A stretch of 64,000 bases of DNA from Heloderma charlesbogerti (taxonomy: Eukaryota > Chordata > Lepidosauria > Squamata > Helodermatidae): contig JANEZZ010003061.1 of the NCBI GenBank assembly GCA_026122225.1, forward strand, positions 4,898,001 through 4,962,000. Reading direction: 5' to 3'. The notes beneath the pieces were generated by a model that did not search any database, had not been told where the DNA came from, and was given only the letters and a program-made list of their open reading frames with translations. Made by a program: the position numbers and the translations under genes. Positions 30,441 to 41,011 of the stretch are shown here, one piece after another (the stretch's first letter is position 1; each line of letters opens with the position of its first letter).

Positions 30441-31663
30441 GCAATTTTAGAATACACAAGAGTAGCAAACCACCCAGTGGTTTAGCATTCTGCAAACACC
30501 AGAGCTTCCTTCACACAGCCACCAGCAACATCAGGACTTAAAATGTTACTGAACTGTTAAAATGACTGGCACTTTCAAGCACTGCAGCCAATACTAGCTG
30601 AACACACATCCATGGGGCGGGGAGGGAGCATGAAAGAGCTATTTTGGAGGAACTAACACGATCAGTAATACCTTGGAATCACAAACCAGAGCCTTACCAT
30701 TTCATTTTGGTATTTCGTGCATAGTTTTCAACATGATGGCTGCACCTAATGTGAATGTGATCACTGCGTCTACAGGATTTCACTGTAATCCAGTAATAAT
30801 TAACTGAATTGACTGTTACGCTATTATCACATGCCTCTTTGTAGTATCTGTCCTTCGCTACATGAGCAGCAAAAGCCATTAATCTTCGAGTCATTTTATC
30901 AGCTAATTACACAAAGATACAAAAGTAGTACTAAACTCTTGACCCAAATCCTTGTACGCACAGAGTACAGCAAGCCAGTACATTAAAATAAGTGACATTA
31001 TTATTCTCCTATCATCTTGCTCTGTTGATGATGTAGCAGACCGGTTTTAACTGTGAGCTGTAGCACCCATCTCTTTCTGCCACACAAACCAGCTGGCACC
31101 CTGGGAATGGCTTTCTCCAAACAGAAAGAATATTTGCTTACGAGCTTTTGGCCCACAGCAAATGCTCTGTGCAAACATCATGCAACAGTCTAAGCAAAGC
31201 AACAAGGAATGTGTGTACCAGCCACTGAATTCTTCATAACCCATTCAGGAAAACAAAAGCTAAATCTATCCTACATTTTCACAGCTCTCCCTTACCTTGA
31301 AACAAAGACCTCTAAAGAAGTGACCCAGAATTTCATCTTTCCTTTCAGGTCATGATTTCCAGACAGAGATGCCTGTTCTGTTATCTTTTCAGCAAGCCAT
31401 CACATTCTGAGCTGCCATCTCTCTTGAGTCCATCAAGTGGTTATGGTGGTGGTAATGAAGGTTTTGGCAGTGACTGACTGAACTACCCTAAGATCACCAG
31501 GGATGGGGGGCGGGGTGTAAGATGAGGCAGGCAGTGGGTGTTTGGCTGATACGAATTCATCCTCTATAGCAGGCAGGCTGGGCAGAGGTGCCTTGGAAAG
31601 GAGGGGTAGAAAAAAAAATAGAAGCCTAAGAAAAAAGGAGGCTTGGATCTTGGAAAGAGAGTG
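30441..31663. other. Repeat-poor sequence, 1.2 kb
   Basis: No transposon or exon is recognised. The most AT-rich, homeobox-motif-bearing part is described separately at 30690-30905. Confidence 0.4.
30690..30905. promoter_or_regulatory. Candidate conserved non-coding element
   Basis: A repeat-free block dense in TAAT and ATTA cores (taataattaactgaattgac, tcagctaattacac, agccattaatc). This is the texture common in developmental enhancers. This is inference from motif density alone. Confidence 0.25.
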
Positions 31664-31671
31664 GATCAAGG

Positions 31672-32309
31672 CAGGGCAGGCCAAAGACATTTTTCTGCCT
31701 GAAGCAAAAGACAAAATGGCACCACTAGCCCTCCATTCCACATACAGAAGCTGACTGGACTAGAAGTTGAAACTTATGTCAACACTGATGACAGGACAGC
31801 ACCGTCCACTATGAGCCTTTCTACACGGGGCCTTTATTGTGCACTCCTCCTGACTGCTCACTCACAGTAGTTGGTGGGTCCTCCAGGGCCTCTTCCATGC
31901 TTGGCAACTATTATTGCCGTTTTTGTCCTAACAGGGAAAGTCTGGTATTTTTTCTCGATGGCATTATAGAACCCTCGTGTAATTGTGCAATTCTACTATA
32001 CCACAGTGCCACCTAGTTGTTGTGTAATGGAACATATAGAAAGGCAAAGAAAGAAAACACCTGGAAAAAAAACATATGTAAAGCAGTTTATCTTAATCCC
32101 ATAAAGAATCTGGAAGCAGAAGCTTCGGTAAAGGTGCGAATTAAAAGCCTCCTGTAGAAAGGCCTGCAGCTGAGGGCAGCACACACCGAGACTGTGTGGC
32201 ACACACAGTTCTTTCCTCCAACACTTACTGCTCTGTGCACACATGCCCCCACCCCTAGTATCTGCCGCCAGTGGCAGCTGCCTCATTCCTAGTGGTAGGG
32301 CCAGGCCTG
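31672..32309 (+). mobile_element. hAT MITE (CAGGGCTGGCCC family T), 638 bp
   Basis: The start cagggcaggcc and end ggtagggccaggcctg are imperfect inverted repeats. Flanking 8-mers gatcaagg (31664-31671) and ggtcaagg (32310-32317) match at 7 of 8. The landmark gcctgaagcaaaagacaaaa is shared with 44988 (ctgaggcaaaggacaaga) and 33737 (inverse). Confidence 0.8.
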
Positions 32310-32317
32310 GGTCAAGG

Positions 32318-33728
32318 GCAGCAAGTGGGTGTCGGAAAAAAAGGTTGGAGGAGGAGATGGTATGCAGAAATGAAAGGAAGACAAGAAAGCTTGAGGGAGG
32401 AGACTTGAAAGGAGAAAGAAAAATGGGGCAGAGGCTAGAGATGAGAGGTGCAACACAGCCAGCAGCTGCGAGGAGGAAGCTGACATCTAATCTGAAATCA
32501 ACCAAATATTTGGCTAAAAGCATCTAGATAGGAATGGGTGAATCTTTCTGTTTCTTCTTGTCTCTGACACTGTCATATTATTTTACCTATGATTCTGTGC
32601 AATTCAGTTTCCATATTAATCTGTGCATTAATTACATTAATCTTCTTTCCTTGTTATTCTCCCCATTTTAGTCAACACTAAATCCCTCCTTTGTTATAAA
32701 TTTGATCTCTCCCCCCACCCCCCACTGCCTATTGAATGACACACTTTATGGATCCCATGATTAATTTCTGCTGTTTTCTTTACAAACACCTAGTCTTTAA
32801 ACAATTGATTTAAGAACCTGAGTTGTGGAAGCCAAATAAATTCTTATCACTGTCAAAACCAATTACATTGATTAAATTAAATAGTATGCAAAATTGATTA
32901 AATTAAATAGTAAGCATACTTACTAGGTAATGAGCCTCATGGAACTCAGTGGAACTTACTTCCAAGTAAGTAATATCTTTACGATTATGCTGCACATTTG
33001 TGCTTCTCACAATTGATCCACTGAGTACATTGTTTCTTGAACTTTGGAAACATGGAATATTACCAGTTACAATAATACCATGGACTCAAAATAAGAGCTT
33101 TAAAAATAAACAAGTTCAAGACCTATGAGTATTTCAGAAGAACTCAAGTTTTAGAGTTTTACCAACATGGATTTCAGCTGAGCACTGTCATCTTGACTTG
33201 ACCATGTTTCTTATTGTTTGAGAGAAACATATGGCAGTTTTATCCTAAATGGCAAAATAGTGTTTAGGTTTGGATATAAAATAGAATAGTAAAAATCTTC
33301 TTTAAATATCTCTCCAAGAGAAGGGAGATCTTGCATCTGTATGGATGAGACAGCCCTTCAAGAGTACCAAATCCTCAAGTTTTTACGTGTTGTTAGCTCC
33401 ACTGCTTAACAATGGGTTGAATTTTAATCTGCAATTAACACTTTAATTGATTGCTCTCTCCAGTTAATTGATCAAAGCTTCAAGCCGTATCAGTTGTGCA
33501 AATGGTGTACACTTCAACTTTTTTTTAACCCATTGCTGCAAAATACACAAACCATCACATAGGAAGATGTTTAACATATATACAACCTTTTCCCCTTATG
33601 CACATTCTCAAATGTAACTTTCTGTATAGTATACCGTGGGAAATGATATTTACCTGCAGCACTTATGGTAGACAGAAGTTGTGACAAGGGAAGGGAACAG
33701 GAGAGGGAGGCATGGAAAAGTAGGCTGG
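32318..33728. other. Repeat-poor AT-rich sequence, 1.4 kb
   Basis: No element ends are recognised. The segment 33416-33510 holds clustered ATTAA/TTAAT cores around gccgtatcagttgtgcaaat. The stretch 32925-32975 resembles the ggaacttacttccaagtaag repeat seen at 45849. Confidence 0.4.
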
Positions 33729-33736
33729 TTCAGTGG

Positions 33737-34012
33737 CAAGGCTAGCCCTACCATTATGCAGAGTGAAGCAGTCGCTTCAGGTGGCAGATGCTGGGAGGTG
33801 GCAGCAAGGTATGTTGGAGAAGAGACCTGTGTGTCAGGAGGCATGCTCTGCACCCCCTAAGTTAGTTAGCTTAATGTCTCCAGGTACAATGAAGAATGCT
33901 GTCCCAACGTCAGTGTTGAAGACCGCCAGTCCAGCTGACTTTCATACATGGAATGGGAGAGGCACCATCTTTTTCTTTGCCTCAGGCAGCAAAATGTCTT
34001 GGGCCAGTCTTG
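33737..34012 (-). mobile_element. hAT MITE (family T), reverse orientation
   Basis: Starts caaggctagccctaccatta and ends gcaaaatgtcttgggccagtcttg in mirror order to 44988. Flanking 8-mers ttcagtgg and ttcaactg match at 5 of 8. Confidence 0.7.
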
Positions 34013-34020
34013 TTCAACTG

Positions 34021-34056
34021 CAGGGCCAGCCCTACCATTAGGCAGAGTGAAGCAGT
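34021..34056 (-). mobile_element. Terminal fragment of a second family T element
   Basis: The sequence cagggccagccctaccatta continues to gcagagtgaagcag, which equals the first ~35 bases of the previous element. It starts only 8 bases after that element ends. Confidence 0.65.
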
Positions 34057-34689
34057 CTGAAGCAGAGTGTGTGTCTGAAATAATGGAAGGAAGAAATAGG
34101 GACAGCTCCATCCTTGATGTTCTGTACAAATCAAGAATGCACCCCAAATACTCCTGTGGTGTCCCTGAGGCCAGTCCCTCCCTGCCCCAAGAAGCTTACA
34201 ATTTAAGTGTGATTGCTATTTTAGGATACAAGTGGGACCTGCAACACAATGTTAGTGTGTGGAGTGCTTCTATTCAGTGTTACAGCCAGCCATGCCATCT
34301 TCTGGGAGACTCCATTCCCTTAACCCAGCCCTCTAATGTTCTTTTCCCCTCCCCACTCAACAGTCGGCATGCCATGCCCAATGAGCATGTTCAATCCTCA
34401 TTGAGCAGTTTGGGGTGCCCCCCACCCACCCAGGTTAGGGTTGGGGGTTTTATTTGTACTTCTGCAATTTTGTACTCCTTGTACTTTCTTCTCCAAAACT
34501 TCTGGTACCTCTCCTCTCCATGGATGGCATTGTCCAAGGATCCACAACTGAGGAATCCGTTTGCTGTTAATGTACAGGATGAAAAAGTCAATTTAAATTA
34601 CCTCTATTCTATTATATGAGCCAATCTGTTAAAGAATGTTTGACTACTGGAGATGTCTGCCCCAATGCAGGAAGCTGGACTAAAGCACT
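34057..34689. other. Unassigned sequence
   Basis: No structure is recognised. Confidence 0.3.
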
Positions 34690-34899
34690 GGGTTCGCACA
34701 ACATGACAACCCATCGTGTGTTCTGCCACCAAGTCCCCTGGGATACCAGGCAGAGTCACCAGGAGGACTGCTGAGGGGGAACAAACCACGACAACTCTGT
34801 TCCTCTGTCGGGTACAAATCACGCACTGTGGGTTGTTCGCAGAAGAACCCGCAGTGCATAGTTTCTCACTCACGATGGGGTGTCGTGCGAGCGCACCCA
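34690..34899. mobile_element. MITE with 29-bp inverted ends (GGGTTCGCACAACATGAC)
   Basis: The 210-bp element starts gggttcgcacaacatgacaa and ends ggggtgtcgtgcgagcgcac plus cca, which are inverted. Internal repeats gcactgtgggttgttcgcag and agaacccgcagtgc form a second hairpin. CpGs are still frequent, suggesting moderate age. The superfamily is unknown and no duplication is clear. Confidence 0.65.
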
Positions 34900-35942
34900 A
34901 TGACTTTCAAGTAGCACTGTGCCAACTTTTTCATCCTGTTTATTTTTGACCATTCGTTCAGGGCAGGGGCGAAAAGAAACTGTATCCGAAAATTGTGGGA
35001 AGGGGTGAGAATTTTGGAGCAATTTCTCTGGGTACAGGGCTTCAGTGCTTACCTTACTGGAAGGAGGTGGGGAGCTGTTCTTTTACCATTTGCCCCCGTT
35101 CTGTCCTAGCAGCCTCTGCATCTGCTTGAGCTTCTTGGAAAGCCCCCTGGAGGACCTAGCCAGGACTCCCTCCCTTGGGGCTTTCCAGTTTCCAGTACGG
35201 CTGCCTGCTGAGTGCCTGAAAGCTGAGAGAGGCATTTTGGTTTTGCTTTGTTGCTATTAAAAGTAGAGCTATGCACACATGGCCTCTTGAAATTCTTCAC
35301 CTTACTTGTGGGCAGAGAAATTTGAGAGACAATTTCACCGAATTTCTCCAGGGGAAGGAGAAATTCTCCACAGTTTCTTCCAGGTAGGGCTCCCCATTGG
35401 CAGGGCTTGTAGCACAGCTGCTTTCTTTTTTGGTAAAGGTTTGGGGGGGGGTTGTGCTGCAACAGCATCAACTGTCTTGGCAGTCTGGCCCCCAGTTTGC
35501 AGCCACTGCAATGCAGGTGGGGGCAGTGTTGTCTGTAGCTCCAGGGATGAGATGGAGTTAATGCTCTGCCAAAATTTGTCCTCCAATTTCCTGAATGTTT
35601 CACTCTCCCCACCCCCAATGAAAGGGGCTTCCATTGTTCTGCCTCATTCAGGATGTTTTATCACGTATTTTTGTGGCGTTTGTGAGCTTACAGCAAGCTT
35701 CCCAGGCTACTTGCATATCCTGATCTGAAAAAGCCCTATGGGAGGAATGACCTCATGGGGTCTTAAACGGGGCTTTAATTGAAGTGTAGGAGGCTGAGGA
35801 GTCTACAGGCTGCCAGAAACACTTGTGCTCACTCCTCGGCCAACTCCTAAGTAATATAAGACCAAGAAACCCAAACCCAACCCATGAGAATTTCTCTGAA
35901 ATTTCTTCACCACTGAATTTCTTTTCAAAAGCAATTTCTCTT

Positions 35943-36802
35943 CTATCATAGAATAGTAGGGTTGGAAGGGGCCTATAAGACCATTGAGTCCAACCCCCTG
36001 CTCAATGCAGGAATCCAAGTCAAAGTATCCCTGATAGCTGGCTGTCCACCCTCATCATGAATGCCTCCAGTGTGGGAGAGCCCACTACCTCCCTAGGGAA
36101 TTGGTTCCATTATCATACTGCTCTAACAGTCAGGAAGTTTTTCCTGATGTTCAGCCGGAATCTGGCTTCCTAACGTGAGCCCATTATTCCATATCCTGCA
36201 CTCTGGGATGATCAAAAAGAGATGCTGGCCTTCCTCTCTGCAACAACCTTTCAAGTACTTGAAGAGCGCTATTTTATCTCCCCTCAGTCTTCCCTCCTCA
36301 AGGCTAAACATGCCCAGTTCTTTCAGTCTCTCCTCACAGGGCTTTGTTTCCAGTTCCCTGATCATCTTTGTTGCCCTCCTTTGAACCCTCTCCAGCTTGT
36401 CTGCATCCTTCTTAAAGTGCGGTGCTGGACAGAACTGGACACAGTACTCCAGATAAGGCCTAACCAGTGCTGAGTAGAGGGGAACTAGTACTTCCTGGGA
36501 TTTGGAAGCGATGCTTCTATTAATGCAGCCCCAAATAGCATTTGCCTTTTTTGCAGCCACATCACATTGTTGACTCATATTCAGCTTGTGATAGACAACA
36601 ATTCCAAGATCCTTCTCACTTGTAGTGTTGTTGAGCCACGTATTGCCCATCTTGTAAGTGCATTTGGTTTCTTTTTCCTAGGTGCAGAACTTGGCATTTA
36701 TCCCTATTAAATTTCATCCTATTTTCTGCCCAGTGCCCCAGTCTATCAAGATCACTTTGAATTTTGTTTCTGTTTTCCAGGGTATTAGCTATCCCTATCA
36801 AA
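35943..36802 (-). mobile_element. CR1 LINE, 5'-truncated (subfamily a)
   Basis: On the minus strand it runs from gggatagctaataccctgga (about 36800) through the ORF2 carboxy end to the 3' tail ttggactcaatggtcttata and the octamer end ttctatgatag. It is the same subfamily as 59566-63177, and both copies share the aaatgccaagttctgcacct block. Confidence 0.92.
36123..36650 (-). pseudogene. CR1 ORF2 C-terminal fragment
   Basis: The 175-residue frame carries [58 protein letters not shown] and MFSLEEGRLRGDKIALFKYL. These are the conserved post-polymerase motifs of CR1 ORF2. Polymerase boxes are absent through 5' truncation. The final part after IPECRIW drifts from the family (RGN expected), and the frame ends at PDC. 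Confidence 0.92.
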
Positions 36803-37379
36803 TTGAATGAGAATGGTCAAAAAAAATGTGGGAGAAATTTTCAGCACAGCAGTAATTAAAAGTCCTTTTAATAACAACAACAAGAATAACAACAGCAACG
36901 GCAACAGCACCATCTCCTCTCTCAGCTTTCAGGCATTGGCCAGGCAGCCGCACAGGGAAACCCCAAGAGAGGGAGTCCTGTCTCAGTCCTCCAGGGGGCT
37001 TTCCAGGAAGCTCAAGCAGCTGAAGAAGCAGCAAGGACAGAAGGGGGAGGGATGGTAAAAGAAAGAGCACATGCAAACCCCTCAGCCATCTCCTTACCGT
37101 AAGGTAAGCACTGAAGCCCTGCATCCAGAGAAATGTCCCTGAAATTCTCAACATCCCAATGAAAGAGGCAGGAAAACGACTGCCTCTTTCTCAGGGAACG
37201 AAGAGGTGGTGAAAGGGCAGGCAGGGTTTCGGTTGAGCACTACTTTCACTCACTTTCCAGTACTATATTTGGGAATGGCGGACAGGGGATGGAGGAATAA
37301 TTGTCTTTTCCTGTGACTCTGCAACCAGGGGGCAGTGGATAAATTAAAATGGAAAGCTATCTAAAAACAAATAAAACTA

Positions 37380-37473
37380 AGGGCACAATCGTATGCACGT
37401 TTAGACAGAAAAAAGTCCTACAACTCTCAGCATTCCCCAGCCGCCACATCTAAACATGCACAGGATTGCGCCT
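37380..37473. mobile_element. Palindromic MITE (family U), 94 bp
   Basis: The left arm agggcacaatcgtatgcacg plus tttagacagaaaaaagtcc is intact, while the right arm is reduced to catctaaacatgcacaggat tgcgcct. It lacks most of the second half of the palindrome. Confidence 0.75.
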
Positions 37474-37599
37474 TAAACGTGTTTTCAGAGTCTGCACAAT
37501 TGCTCCACACTATTCGATCCGGCTTTGCCAGCTTTGGGCTCTGGCCATGCCCACTGCTAGAATGTGGAACATGCCCCCTCCCAAAGCTATTATACTGAG

Positions 37600-37922
37600 G
37601 GTCGCCATGCGTTCTCTTTTACAGAAGGCAGTCCTGTCTTTGAAGGCATCCTTTACTCGAAGGGCTGTCCAGTCCAATTCTGGTTTAAAGATAAAGAACC
37701 ATAAGAACTGTTGCCCATCAACAGTAACCACTGAATAGGCAGACACACAGGTCACCTGGTCACCATCTTCCCCATTATGGTGAGATTACTGTATTTCTGT
37801 TTAAATTATAATTATTTCTAAATTTGCTTCAGTACATATAAATGAGTACATGAACGTTTTATGCGAAGCCTTGTCCTCTTTTGTAGTATTTCTGGGCAAT
37901 TCATGAGTGGACACTCTAGGTA
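37600..37922 (-). mobile_element. Family W repeat
   Basis: Contains cttttacagaaggcagtcct, ggctgtccagtccaattctg, ttaaagataaagaaccataa and aattatttctaaatttgctt in the order of 17755. Confidence 0.6.
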
Positions 37923-38075
37923 AGGCACCCCTTGACATGAAAAAGATTCCCCAGCTCTGTCCTAGGCTAACAAACCTGGAAACACAAGGCTATCATGTCT
38001 CCATTATCCCACCTCTTCATCTCAGTCTGGAGATACCATACACATGAATGTTCATGCATTAAAGACACTTGAGGG

Positions 38076-38230
38076 CAGTGGAGGCTGGTGGCTCCAACGT
38101 CAGTGGCGCAGTGAATCCGCTCCGCTTTTCAGTCAGAACTCTATCGAAGCACCTTGGATAGCTCCCTTAGAGTTCTGACTAGTTCTGACTGACACCTGGA
38201 GTGGATTCATCACAGCCCAGCGCCATTCCA
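38076..38230. mobile_element. Palindromic MITE (CAGTGGAGGCTGGTG family), decayed
   Basis: The left end cagtggaggctggtggctcc is perfect. The right end (ccattccaccagcacaatac) is degraded, and internal deletions shorten the arms. Confidence 0.72.
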
Positions 38231-38234
38231 CCAG

Positions 38235-39360
38235 CACAATACAGCACCCAGCTCACTGTTCTGTCCTGCAGAGGCAATCTGCTCTGTCTGTCTGTGCAGT
38301 TCTCCCTCGGAATGTCTCACCCCAACTGCCCCCCTCCCCCCCTCCCTGGTGTAGCTGGGCTAAGCTCCTGCTATGCCTAGCTTCCAAAACAGCCCCTAGG
38401 GTCAAAGGAAGTCATGTCAAGTTGTGATGTAATGAACGTGCTGCTCGCGCGCGGCTTGCCTAACGTTCTGAAGCCAAGGGCTTTTGCATAAGAGATCCAG
38501 GACAGCAGCAGCAACAAGGGTCTGCTGTGATGTTAAGAGGCCAGTGGGCGGGGGGGGGGGCAGTCAGGTCAGATAGATGCTGAGCTTTCATAACTTGCTG
38601 TTCCTGGACTTGTCAAGATCTGGCGTTCTAACTGCCCAGGCAGAAGAGATCTCTTAAGGCTGCTCTAATTTATACTGGAGGTGACCTGGCTCTTGGCCAG
38701 CCTCATAACTAGGGACTCATAAAGAAGGCGTAACAGCACCTTTGCCCTTGCTTAGACTCTGCACCAAGAATCCAGCTCAAGCAGACTTAAGAAGAGCAGA
38801 GGAAGAACCCTCAGGCTTCTGTACCATCAACATCACATTCCCCTTCCTGACTTCAAAAGGAACTGACTTTCACTTCGCTGCCGTGTAATTAGTAGTCTGT
38901 AAGCTTGCGCCACTCCAATTTGATACATGGGTACTTTGATCAATGCATGATCTAAGATTCATTCAGCTTGCAACATTTCCCCCATTAATTATTTTCTGTG
39001 TGATTAAAAAAAATTACAATAATATTGTGCTGCAATCTTGTTCTACTCGCGCATAGACACACAGACACAATCTCTTCCATTTATTAATTCGACTGCCATA
39101 GCCTCCCTAAAGAAAACTACGTAAAAATCAAGTAACATTCAATTTCTAGAATGAGAGGTGCTGAGGTCCAAGCTACTCCAGAGGTCATACACTCCCTCTA
39201 TGGAAACAGCTTTTCACATAACTGGGGGCAGAATGCTTTTCCGTTAATCATTGGTGACGGAAATACTCTGCAGATGCTTTTAAAGTCCTGTTGATAATTA
39301 TGTCCAAAGACTGGGGGTGCAATCAGGTTCCAAGGCAACACTAAGATCAGAGGGTTATTT
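38235..39360. other. Repeat-poor sequence, 1.1 kb
   Basis: No transposon or exon is recognised. The part 38860-39110 is AT-rich with TAAT/ATTA motifs (gtgtaattagtag, cattaattattttctg, tttattaattcgactg) and may be non-coding regulatory sequence; this is inference. Confidence 0.35.
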
Positions 39361-39361
39361 T

Positions 39362-39425
39362 TTTTAATTAATTTATTTATTTCTATACTGCCCAATAGCT
39401 GAAGCCCTCTGGGCGGTTCACAACA
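39362..39425 (-). mobile_element. L2 tail fragment
   Basis: Contains ttatttatttctatactgcc, caatagctgaagccctctgg and gcggttcaca, the terminal ~65 bases of L2 in reverse. Confidence 0.75.
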
Positions 39426-39721
39426 TTTCAGTGGGTCTATTTTAACAAGGACTAACATTGGATACAACACATAGTTTTCTTTTTTAACTGTCCCTTGAAC
39501 ATCCCTGAAGAACAATATTTTTGGAGGATCTGCTAGTAAATGGTCTCCCATCATATGAATAGCACACTCACTTGACCTTCACCCAATAGATTTTAATCTT
39601 TGGGCATCCCCACTGCATATGAATGTAAGTTCCTTTTCTATTTTAGCCTTGCTAACAGATACTTTGTCACGTTCCCCTATTTTTTGTGAAGTTGCCATAG
39701 AATATGGAACCATCTGGTACT

Positions 39722-39836
39722 TCTGTTGGGTTGGATCATATTTAGAGTATGCCCGTTGAAATCAATGGGACTTCAGTTAGTCAAGATGACTAATTTAAGC
39801 CCCATTGATTCTGAGCAACCCATTTAGAATAGGCTT
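39722..39836. mobile_element. Palindromic short repeat (CCATTGAAATCAATGG type)
   Basis: The arms around ttgaaatcaatgggacttcagttag and taatttaagccccattgatt pair. The termini (ttggatcatatttagagtat and gaataggcttc) are weakly inverted. A related element is at 27928. Confidence 0.55.
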
Positions 39837-39839
39837 CTT

Positions 39840-40172
39840 TCAAAGTTCTACATCTAGAAAAAGAAATTCCAGTTTTCCAGATATGTTGCCAAGCATCCTC
39901 AGAAAATAGTATTCCTAATTTATATGAATGTCATCTTTGGCCCCTGTACCTTTAATAGTGATGCAGAAGAGAGAATTCCAGGTGAGGCAGTTTGGCCTAC
40001 CAGAAGGAGCAGGAATTAGTAGCTCTCCCACTGAAATTCCCTGTTCTACACAACCTTTAAAGATACAGGAGCCCCATCTTCTGTTGCGTTTGGTCACCGG
40101 AAATCCACATTACAAAGCTCAGTCTCGGCTTCCAGCTGGCCATTTCAGCATTCTGGATGGAAAGTCACCTGA
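39840..40172. other. Unassigned sequence
   Basis: No structure is recognised. Confidence 0.3.
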
Positions 40173-40180
40173 GTTTAGAC

Positions 40181-40516
40181 CAGAGGTGTTGAACCTCTGG
40201 CCTGGGGGTCCCATCCACCCTGCCTGGGGTCTCAATCCAGCCTTCCAGGGTTCCCCAGGTAGCCACACCCCATTCCCCTTGCCTCTGACCACTGATGGTT
40301 TGCTGGTTTCCCAACTTTTGCACAATTTTTCCCCACATTCTCAAAGGTTGAAATGCCCCACCTGAGGCTTTCAGCTTAAGTGGCAGTAGGAGCTTTCAGC
40401 TTGCATATGCTGGTAATTTGGCCACGCCCCTGTTGCCTTCAGCCCCACCCACCACTGGAACGCAGCCCCCTGAGAGCTTCTCCCAAATGGGATCTGGAGG
40501 AGATTCGACACTCCAG
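40181..40516 (-). mobile_element. hAT MITE (family R), 336 bp
   Basis: Starts cagaggtgttgaacctctgg and ends gattcgacactccag. Flanking 8-mers gtttagac (40173-40180) and gtgtagac (40517-40524) match at 7 of 8. The interior is in reverse order to 54400. Confidence 0.9.
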
Positions 40517-40591
40517 GTGTAGACACTGGAATAAATTTTCCTGCATTCATCTGATGCCTGGCTGCAGAAACCACATGCCCCTTTCCTTTTA

Positions 40592-40782
40592 CAGGAAACT
40601 ACCTTACAGACTATTAGTGCATTTAGCCTAGAAGTGTCTACTCTGACTGGAAGCAGCAGTCCAGGCTCTCCAGTAGAAAGGACTTTTCCGTCCCCTGGTT
40701 GTTTTAACTAGAGATGCCAGGGATTGAACCAGGGACCTTATGCAAGCAAAGCAGGTGCGCTGCCACTGAGCTTGGGTCCCCC
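40592..40782 (-). mobile_element. tRNA-Ala-derived SINE, truncated by a MITE
   Basis: On the minus strand the tRNA-like head (gctcagtggcagcgcacctg, then ggttcaatccctggcatctc) lies next to the MITE at 40783. The body follows to about 40592. It is a decayed relative of 3164-3357; the MITE separates it from its 5' end. Confidence 0.6.
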
Positions 40783-41003
40783 CACTGGAAGGCCGGAGGC
40801 TCCGATTTTGGTGGGGCTATGAATCCATCCTGGGTTTCAGTCACAACTAGCCAGAACTCTAAAGGAGCTATCCAAGGTGCTGACCCCCATCCCCAAAATA
40901 GGTTCAGCACTTTGGATAGTGCCTCTAGAGTTCTGGCTGGTTCAGACTGAAACCCGGGATGCATTCTCAGCCCCACCAAAATCGGAGCCTCCAGCCTCCA
41001 CTG
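40783..41003. mobile_element. Palindromic hAT-like MITE (CAGTGGAGGCTGGTG family)
   Basis: The 221-bp element starts cactggaaggccggaggctc and ends gagcctccagcctccactg. Flanking 8-mers ggtccccc (40775-40782) and ggtccctc (41004-41011) match at 7 of 8. The two arms pair along nearly the full length. Confidence 0.88.
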
Positions 41004-41011
41004 GGTCCCTC

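Larger units (their letters stand above)
34912..37242. mobile_element. Large fold-back hAT-like element with CR1 insert
   Basis: The arms 34950-35260 and 36840-37160 are inverted copies of each other: gggcttcagtgcttacctta, gcttcttggaaagccccctg and tgcctgaaagctgagagagg on the left have their complements on the right. The outermost ends tagcactgtgcc and ggttgagcacta are compatible with hAT ends. Flanking 8-mers ctttcaag (34904-34911) and ctttcact (37243-37250) match at 6 of 8. The CR1 at 35943-36802 accounts for much of the spacer. Confidence 0.55.

Noticed and set aside
33948..34619. 223-residue plus-strand open frame
   Set aside because: It begins inside family T MITE sequence and runs into unrelated DNA; there is no protein similarity that I recognise.
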